A stretch of DNA of 64,000 bases from contig CM071928.1 of the NCBI GenBank assembly GCA_016081115.2, positions 55,373,950-55,437,949 on the forward strand, read 5' to 3'. Each line of letters begins with the position of its first letter. Position 1 is the first letter of the stretch. This document shows, in pieces, positions 56,762 to 64,000 of the stretch. Made by a program: the position numbers and the translations under genes. The notes under the pieces are model-generated. The model did no database searches. It was not told where the DNA came from and worked only from the letters and a program-made list of their open reading frames with translations. Source of the stretch: Rehmannia glutinosa. Taxonomy: Eukaryota; Streptophyta; Magnoliopsida; Lamiales; Orobanchaceae.

Positions 56762-58371
56762 CCAGAGCTTTTACTTCATTAAAGGCAGATCTAACATCAT
56801 TAAAACCAAGTAATCTTAGAAGCTCTTCTTTTCCTCAATGAATTCGGGGTGAGTGAACAAGTATCCTTGAGTGATCTAGCTTCCATGCCTCCATTCTCTC
56901 AAACGCCTTTGAATATTAGTGTAAACCGGAGAGTATATTATCAAATCATCATCATCACCTTCATCTCCCGCTTCCTGAATGGGAGCTAAGAGACCTTGCT
57001 CTTCCTCAGTTGCAACAACATCCATCATAGGAGAGGAGACAACTCTTTCAATTTCGGACTCGCTTGTCTCACCGCTTCAATTTTCTCGATTGTCTTTCTC
57101 ACTGGTCTTCTTGATCCCCTGGCCGATCATCATCAATGACTACTTGGGCTCATCAACAACTTCAGGATCTTGCTCTTCTTGAGCATGAGCAGTCTCAGCT
57201 TCCTTCTCCGGTTGAGTGCCGGATTCAACTGTCTTTTAAAGCTCAGAGCGCCTGAACAATCGTCTCTTTCTGGATGGGAGTAGGGGAACCTCTGGTTCAA
57301 CATTCTCAGGTTCCTCAAATGCAATGGCTTTCGCAACGCCTTCCTTGCTTTGGCGGTGCGTTTTTTCTTCATGATAGGGGAGGGAATATGGGTTTCCTCC
57401 TCTATCTCTCTGGCTCTTTGGGTAGGAGTCTCGGTTGTATGGGCGGGTGACTCACCGCATGGGCAAGAGCTTTGGACTTGGATGTGGGAGCAGAGGCTTT
57501 CTTTGTTTTGGGCTGCGGCGTTAGGGGGCTTTTGATACCACAACTTTCTTCTTGGGTGGAAGGGTCTCAATCGTGTGTCTTCGGGATCTGCCGATTCCAC
57601 CTCACCGTATCCGCCTTTCTAGCATGGGCTTTCCTCTGGCACCGAGAGGTTTGCCCCAACATCTTCTTGTTGACATGGAAGGGCCTGCCATGACGGAGAG
57701 CAATACCCTTCACCTCCATTAAATGGCCAATGACCAGGCCATAACCCAAAGAGCATCCAAAGGACCCATCCTCCTTGTAGGTCCTGTTCATCACATTTTG
57801 GCAGAGTCTGCTGTAAACAAACCCAGCCCAGTTTACTTGTTTCTCTTGCATGATCTTAACCATCACGATCAGCTTAGTTTTGGTCAGTTGATTTCAGCTT
57901 CCAAATTTCATGTCAAGGCACTTTGAGATGATATCCATCAGCTTATGATAGTCGTCCTTCAGGGAATCTTTCTTTGCTGTATAGACCACTTTCGCAAAGA
58001 CTGGGCTTGGCAACTTCTTTCCAACCCGCGGCTAAGTCGACATCGTGCTCGAGATGACCTTCAAACCTTCCGCGGGCAACAAAGCGATTGCTCAACAAGG
58101 TCTTTGGCATTGAGTTTGATGACCTTGTTGTGGACGGAAGACTTGATTTCATCCCCATGTACCTCAGCGTTCACATAGAACATAGCGACCTCTTCAAGGT
58201 ACGTATGAGTGAACTCCATTGTCAAAAAGTACTTCAGGTCGGACTTTTCTAACTTTTTAGCTTCTTCTTGGCCAGGGCATCATCCACGCCCGCTTGATCA
58301 TCCGTCAAAATCCACGAAGCACCGGTGTGGATTTGCTTTGAGAGCTTTACGAAATCATGCTTTGGAGCCAT
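56762..58371 (-). pseudogene. Array copy 8: extra ORF
   Basis: Pieces: 57133-57600, 57567-57866 (99 codons covering NWAGFVYSRLCQNVMNRTYK to the KKM codons, with the VNW block clean) and 57943-58158. Disturbed at 56690-57170, 57330-57670 and 58000-58370. The right-block change of Ala to Gly in NWAGF is shared with copy 10. Confidence 0.83.
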
Positions 58372-58926
58372 TTTCACTATATTTTTACCGATTAAAATAC
58401 GAGAATACTTCCTTGTAAGAACTAGGGTTTTCACAAGGTTTCAGAGAGAGTGCACTTTCATTGCTTGAAGATGAATAGTTCGCGTGAGGAGAGAAAACTA
58501 AGGTTTCGTATATAAGGGATGTGAAAGGACGGTTTTCGTATTTTGAAATTTTTGATCAAGATCAACGGCTAAGATTAGAGCTTCAAAACCGCATTTAATT
58601 CCCCACATTAAATGCATCAGCATTTATATCCAATCATATTGTTTCTTTGTGCGGCTTTTTTTGTGATATCATTATTCTGTTGACCTCATCCTTAAAAACA
58701 TTCCCACTCATTTAAAACAATGCGTTTTTGTCACTTAGCTCCTAAATGATTCAAACATATCCAAAGTGACTCAACTCTGCTTCGCTCTTCTCATGAAGTA
58801 ACTCAGCTGTCAGCTAACTCGATACAGCTGACTTCCCGATAAGGCTGTTTCATTTGGCTGAAATGTGATACTTGCTCTACTTCCATCTTCTCATCTTTTA
58901 TCTCTGCTGATTGAGTCTTCTGAGTA
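58372..58926 (-). promoter_or_regulatory. Array spacer 8
   Basis: TGACCTCA at 58681-58688, TATA-like box at about 58507-58517. The 58640-58760 part is disturbed at CAG/CTG sites. Confidence 0.4.
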
Positions 58927-59263
58927 TCAACTAAGCTCAATTAACCCTAACTCATTCTTGATCTCTTCAAATCTTGATTCACATATAGGCTTTGTGAATA
59001 TATCAGCTAACTTCTTATCAGTTGAGATGTATTCCAAAGTGATGTCTTTCTTTTCAACATGATCTCTTATAAAATGATATCTGACATCAATGTGCTTTGT
59101 TCTTGAATGCAACACTGGATTTTGAGTGATTGCAATAGCACTAGTGTTATCACACATAATTGGAATCTCTTTTTCTTCAATCTCATAATCTCTCGCCTAC
59201 TATCTCATCCATAAGACTTGGGAACAACAAATTTGCCCACATCTTTGTATTTTGCTTGGTTGT
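58927..59263 (-). pseudogene. Array RNase H fragment 9
   Basis: Open for 76 codons from CDNTSAIAITQNP to GLIELS, like fragment 7. WMR region stopped by CTACTATCTC. 'caaatttg' replaces CAGCTG at 59228 on the plus strand. Confidence 0.88.
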
Positions 59264-59269
59264 GGATGT

Positions 59270-60883
59270 CGAGCGGTTTACTTCATTAAAGCGGATCTAA
59301 CATCATTAAAACCAAGTAATCTTAGAAGCTCTTCTTTTTCCTCAATGAATTCGGGGTGAGTGAACAGATCCTTGAGTGATCTAGCTTCCATGCCCTCCAT
59401 TCTCTCAAACGCCTTTGAATATTAGTGTAAACCGGAGAGTACATTATCAAATCATCATCATCACCTTCATCTCCCCGCTTCCGAATGGGAGCTAAGAGAC
59501 CTTGCTCTTCCTCGGTTGCAACAACATCCATCATAGGAGAGAGAGACAACTTTTTCAATTTCGGACTCGGTTGTCTCTTTGCTTCAATTTTCTCGATTGT
59601 CTTTCTCACAGTGGGTCTTCTTGATCCCCTGCGATCATCATCGGCCAGACTACTTGGGCTCATCAACAACTTCATGATATCGCTCTTCTTGAGCATGAGC
59701 GATCTCGGCTTCCTTCTCCGGTTGAGTGCCGGATTGAATTTCTCTTTTAAAGCTCAGGCGCTGAACAACCGTCTCTTTCGGATGGGAGTAGGGGAACCTG
59801 CAGTTCAACATTCTCGGGTTCCTCAAATGCAATGGCTTTCGCATGCCTTCCTTGCTTTGGCGGTGCGCGTTTTTCTTCATGATAGGGGAGGGAATATGGG
59901 TTTCCTCCTCCTCTCTCTCGGGGGGGGAGTCTCGGTTGTATGGGCGGGTGACTCATTGCATGGGCAAGAGCTTTGGACTTGGATGTGGGAGCGAGGCTTT
60001 CTTTGTTTTGGTCATGCTGCGTTAGGGGCGAGGCTTTGATACCACAACTTTCTTCTTGGGTGGAAGGGTCTCAATTGTGTCTTCGAGGATCTGCCGATTC
60101 CACCTCACCGTATCCGCCTTTCTAGCATGGGCTTTCCTCTGGCACCGAGAGGTTTGCCCTGAACATCTTCTTGTTGACATGGAAGGGCCTGCCATGACGG
60201 AGAGCAATACCCTTCACCTCCATTAAATGGCCAATGACCAGGCCATAACCCAAAGAGCATCCAAAGGACCCATCCTCCTTGTAGGTCCTGTTCATCACAT
60301 TTTTAGCAGAAGTCTGCGTAAACAAACCCGATTTACTTTTGTTTCTCTTGCATGATCTTAACCATCACGATCAGCTTAGTTTTGGTCAGTTGATTTCAGC
60401 TTCCAAATTTCATGTCAAGGCACTTTGAGATGATATCCATCAGCTTATGATAGTCGTCCTTCAGGGAATCTTTCTTTGCTGTATAGACCACTTTCGCGGC
60501 AAGACTCGGGGCTTGGCAACTTCTTTCCAACCTCGCAGCGGCTAAGTCGACATCGTGCTCAGAGATGACCTTCAAACCTTCCGCGGGCAACAAACAGTGC
60601 TCAACAAGGTCTTTGGCATTGAGTTTGATGACCTTGTTGTGGACGGAAGACTTGATTTCATCCCCATGTACCTCAGCGTTCACATAGAACATAGCGACCT
60701 CTTCAAGGTACGTATGAGTGAACTCCATTGTCAAAAAGTACTTCAGGTCGGACTTTTCTAACTTTTTAGCTTCTTCTTGGCCAGGGCATCATCCACGCCC
60801 TGCTTGATCATCCCGTCAAAATCCACAGAAGCACCAGTGTGGATTTGCTTTGAGAGCTTTACGAAATCATGTTTTGGAGCCAT
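59270..60883 (-). pseudogene. Array copy 9: extra ORF, heavily disturbed
   Basis: Pieces: 59322-59696, 59650-59880, 60022-60207, 60122-60325 and 60396-60734, all in shifting frames. Almost continuous CAG/CTG disturbance at 59200-60350, including a 'cggggggggag' run at 59918 where copy 10 reads 'cggctgctggggtaggag'. Confidence 0.8.
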
Positions 60884-61448
60884 TTTCAGCTATATTTTTA
60901 CCGATTAAAATACGAGAATACTTCCTTGTAAGAACTAGGGTTTTCACAAGGTTTCGAGAGAGAGTGCACTTTCATTGCTTGAAGATGAATAGTTCGCGTG
61001 AGGAGAGAAAACTAAGGTTTCGTATATAAGGGATGTGAAAGGACGGTTTTCGTATTTTGAAATTTTTGATCAAGATCAACGGCTAAGATTAGAGCTTCAA
61101 AACCGCATTTAATTCCCATTAAATGCATCAAGATTTATATCCAATCATATTGTTTATCTTTGTGCGGCTTTTTTTGTGTGATCGTCATTATTATTGACCT
61201 CATCCTTAAAAACATTCCCACTCATTTAAAACAACTGCGTTTTTGTCACTTAGCTCCTAAATGATTCAGCTTATATCCAAAGTGACTCAACTCTGCTTCG
61301 CTCTTCTCATGAAGTAACTCAAATTGTCGGCCTAACTCGTCTGGTGACTTCTTCCGAGATAAAGAAATTTTTCATTTGGCTGAAATGTGATACTTGCTCT
61401 ACTTCCATCTTCTCATCTTTTATCTCTGCTGATTGAGTCTTCTGAGTA
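60884..61448 (-). promoter_or_regulatory. Array spacer 9
   Basis: TGACCTCA at 61195-61202, TATA-like box at about 61018-61028. Disturbed at 61100-61380. Confidence 0.4.
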
Positions 61449-61784
61449 TCAACTAAGCTCAATTAACCCTAACTCATTCTTGATCTCTTCAAATCTTGAT
61501 TCACATATAGGCTTTGTGAATATATCAGCTAACTTCTTATCAGTTGAGATGTATTCCAAAGTGATGTCTTTCTTTTCAACATGATCTCTTATAAAATGAT
61601 ATCTGACATCAATGTGCTTTGTTCTTGAATGCAACACTGGATTTTGAGTGATTGCAATAGCACTAGTGTTATCACACATAATTGGAATCTCTTTTTCTTC
61701 AATCTCATAATCTCTCAGCTACTATCTCATCCATAAGACTTGGGAACAACAGCTGCCCACATCTTTGTATTTTGCTTCAGCTGT
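61449..61784 (-). pseudogene. Array RNase H fragment 10
   Basis: Open for 76 codons from CDNTSAIAITQNP, clean text. WMR region stopped by CTACTATCTC. The junction-proximal CAGCTG sites are intact here, unlike in fragments 7-9. Confidence 0.9.
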
Positions 61785-61790
61785 GGATGT

Positions 61791-63408
61791 CCAGGCAGTT
61801 TACTTCATTAAAGGCAGATCTAACATCATTAAAACCAAGTAATCTTAGAAGCTCTTCTTTTTCCTCAATGAATTCAGGGTGAGTGAACAGTATCCTTGAG
61901 TGATCTAGCTTCCATGCCCTCCATTCTCTCAAACGCCTTTGAATATTAGTGTAAACCGGAGAGTATATTATCAAATCATCATCATCACCTTCATCTCCCG
62001 CTTCCTGAATGGGAGCTAAGAGACCTTGCTCTTCCTCAGTTGCAACAACATCCATCATAGGAGAGGAGACAACTCTTTCAATTTCGGACTCGGTTGTCTC
62101 TTTGCTTCAATTTTCTCGATTGTCTTTCTCACAGTGGTCTTCTTGATCCCTGCTGATCATCATCAGCAGACTACTTGGGCTCATCAACAACTTCAGGATA
62201 CTGCTCTTCTTGAGCATGAGCAGTCTCAGCTTCCTTCTCCGGTTGAGTGCCGGATTCAGCTGTCTTTTAAAGCTCAGAGCGCCTGAACAATCGTCTCTTT
62301 CTGGATGGGAGTAGGGGAACCTCTGGTTCAACATTCTCAGGTTCCTCAAATGCAATGGCTTTCGCAGCTGCCTTCCTTGCTTTGGCAGTGCGCGTTTTCT
62401 TCATGATAGGGGAGGGAATATGGGTTTCCTCCTCTATCTCGGCTGCTGGGGTAGGAGTCTCGGTTGTATGGGCAGGTGACTCGACTGCATGGGCAAGAGC
62501 TTTGGACTTGGATGTGGGAGCAGAGGCTTTCTTTGTTTTGGCTGCGGCGTTAGGGGCAGGCTTTGATACCACAACTTTCTTCTTGGGTGGAAGGGTCTCA
62601 ATCGTGTGTCTTGAGGATCTCTGATTCCACCTCACCGGTATCCGCCTTTCTAGCATGGGCTTTCCTCTAGGCACCAGAGAGAGGTTTGCCCGAACATCTT
62701 CTTGTTGACATGGAAGGGCCTGCCATGACGGAGAGCAATACCCTTCACCTCCATTAAATGGCCAATGACCAGGCCATAACCCAAAGAGCATCCAAAGGAC
62801 CCATCCTCCTTGTAGGTCCTGTTCATCACATTTTGGCAGAGTCTGCTGTAAACAAACCCAGCCCAGTTTACTTGTTTCTCTTGCATGATCTTAACCATCA
62901 CGATCAGCTTAGTTTTGGTCAGTTGATTTCAGCTTCCAAATTTCATGTCAAGGCACTTTGAGATGATATCCATCAGCTTATGATAGTCGTCCTTCAGGGA
63001 ATCTTTCTTTGCTGTATAGACCACTTTCGCAGCACTCGGGCTTGGCAACTTCTTTCCAACCTGCAACTAAGTCGACATCGTGCTCAGAGATGACCTTCAA
63101 ACCTTCCGCGGGCAACAAACAGTGCTCAACAAGGTCTTTGGCATTGAGTTTGATGACCTTGTTGTGGACGGAAGACTTGATTTCATCCCCATGTACCTCA
63201 GCGTTCACATAGAACATAGCGACCTCTTCAAGGTACGTATGAGCGAACTCCATTGTCAAAAAGTACTTCAGGTCGGACTTTTCTAACTTTTTAGCTTCTT
63301 CTTGGCCAGGGCATCATCCACGCCCTGCTTGATCATCCCGTCAAAATCCACAGAAGCACCAGTGTGGATTTGCTTTGAGAGCTTTACGAAATCATGTTTT
63401 GGAGCCAT
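61791..63408 (-). pseudogene. Array copy 10: extra ORF, last full copy
   Basis: Pieces: 61777-62058, 62107-62355, 62267-62791 (174 codons), 62650-62901 and 62978-63259. The Pro/Ala region is the same right-block variant as copy 7 (KKTRTAKARK), so copies 7 and 10 match better there than the noisy copies 8 and 9 between them. Mostly clean; disturbed at 62090-62150 and 62600-62700. Confidence 0.87.
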
Positions 63409-63969
63409 TTTCAGCTATATTTTTACCGATTAAAATACGAGAATACTTCCTTGTAAGAACTAGGGTTTTCACAAGGTTTCAGAGAGAGTGCACTTTCATT
63501 GCTTGAAGATGAATAGTTCGCGTGAGGAGAGAGAAAACTAAGGTTTCGTATATAAGGGATGTGAAAGGACGGTTTTCGTATTTTGAAATTTTTGATCAAG
63601 ATCAACGGCTAAGATTAGAGCTTCAAAACCGCATTTAATTCCCCACATTAAATGCATCAAAGATTTATATCCAATCATATTGTTTCTTGTGCGACTTTTT
63701 ACTTGTGATGCCATTATTACTGTTGACCTCATCCTTAAAAACATTCCCACTCATTTAAAACAATCGTTTTTGTCACTTAGCTCCTAAATGATTCAGCTTA
63801 TATCCAAAGTGACTCAACTCTGCTTCGCTCTTCTCATGAAGTAACTCAATTGTCAATTCTAACTCGTCTGGTGACTTCCCGATAAAATCGTTTCATTTTG
63901 GTGAAATGTGATACTTGCTCTACTTCCATCTTCTCATCTTTTATCTCTGCTGATTGAGTCTTCTGAGTA
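63409..63969 (-). promoter_or_regulatory. Array spacer 10
   Basis: TGACCTCA at 63724-63731, TATA-like box at about 63546-63556. Disturbed at 63650-63900. Confidence 0.4.
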
Positions 63970-64000
63970 TCAACTAAGCTCAATTAACCCTAACTCATTC
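63970..64000 (-). pseudogene. Array RNase H fragment 11, cut by window end
   Basis: Only the last ten codons (to GLIELS and TGA) are inside the window, in the expected place for the next unit. It shows that the array continues. Confidence 0.85.

Larger units (their letters stand above)
36243..64000 (-). repeat. Tandem array of 2.52-kb retrotransposon-derived units
   Basis: Head-to-tail on the minus strand, each unit is RNase H end, spacer with promoter-like block, then the extra ORF up to its CLDI codons, where it is fused to the next unit's RNase H at AEAEYI. Junction hexamers 'ggatgt' (plus strand) start at 39112, 41635, 44154, 46679, 49208, 51719, 54234, 56756, 59264 and 61785. Spacings are 2508-2529, mean about 2519. 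No LTR, gag, protease, integrase or RT palm occurs in any unit. The first copy (36243-39111) is longer on its C-terminal side and represents the array edge. The array runs off the right end of the window. Confidence 0.95.

Noticed and set aside
36277..63286. Many plus-strand open frames of 60-104 codons repeated in the array (for example 44729, 47258, 50496, 53010)
   Set aside because: They are antisense shadows of the extra ORF and RNase H. They recur only because the units recur and have no recognisable domain.
36243..64000. CRISPR-like or rDNA-like array
   Set aside because: Units are 2.5 kb of retrotransposon coding text with no short direct repeats plus spacers and no rRNA sequence.
36243..64000. 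Tandem host gene family
   Set aside because: Each unit contains the RNase H end of a copia pol, and the ORF matches the extra ORF downstream of pol in elements A and D, so the origin is a retrotransposon.

Overview
The window is repeat-dense plant nuclear DNA. Every recognisable coding stretch is a piece of an LTR retrotransposon: Ty1/copia gag, protease, integrase, RT and RNase H, plus one Ty3/gypsy element. Primer-binding sites resemble the plant initiator tRNA-Met type. I found no host gene, rRNA or tRNA gene and no bacterial-type feature. The sequence alone does not identify the species.

Layout. (A) 1-7997, minus strand: 5' LTR, gag, pol and the start of an extra 3' ORF of a Sirevirus-like copia element. 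(E) 8030-10050, plus: remnant of a different copia lineage. (F) about 10060-11884, plus: possible LTR and gag start of a third copia element. (G) about 11885-14520, minus: 3' LTR, several polypurine tracts and an internally deleted pol. (B) 14815-16999, minus: copia pol fragment related to A, cut at its upstream end by the gypsy element. (C) 17000-23675, plus: gypsy element with a very long 5' LTR that carries a nested TA-flanked insertion; it is broken inside RNase H. (D) 23676-36242, plus: nearly complete Sirevirus-like element with a truncated 5' LTR, gag, pol, a long extra ORF and a full 3' LTR.

From 36243 to the window end, on the minus strand, lies a head-to-tail tandem array. Each unit is about 2.52 kb and consists of the end of RNase H, a spacer with a promoter-like block, and the first part of the extra ORF of a Sirevirus-like element. 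Ten unit junctions are visible, at 39112, 41635, 44154, 46679, 49208, 51719, 54234, 56756, 59264 and 61785, and the array continues off the right edge. Units contain no LTR. All join the same two internal points of the element, where both sides carry the same six bases. All inherit the same frame breaks in the extra ORF. The array is therefore a retrotransposon-derived tandem repeat amplified at the DNA level from an already broken copy. It is the best candidate for an undescribed feature here.

A second theme is data quality. In patches of the array, and in element A, differences between copies cluster at CAG and CTG triplets, the plant CHG methylation context, while the bases between agree. 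Systematic base-calling or consensus error at methylated sites is a plausible cause, so small frameshifts in those patches should not be trusted without read-level checks.
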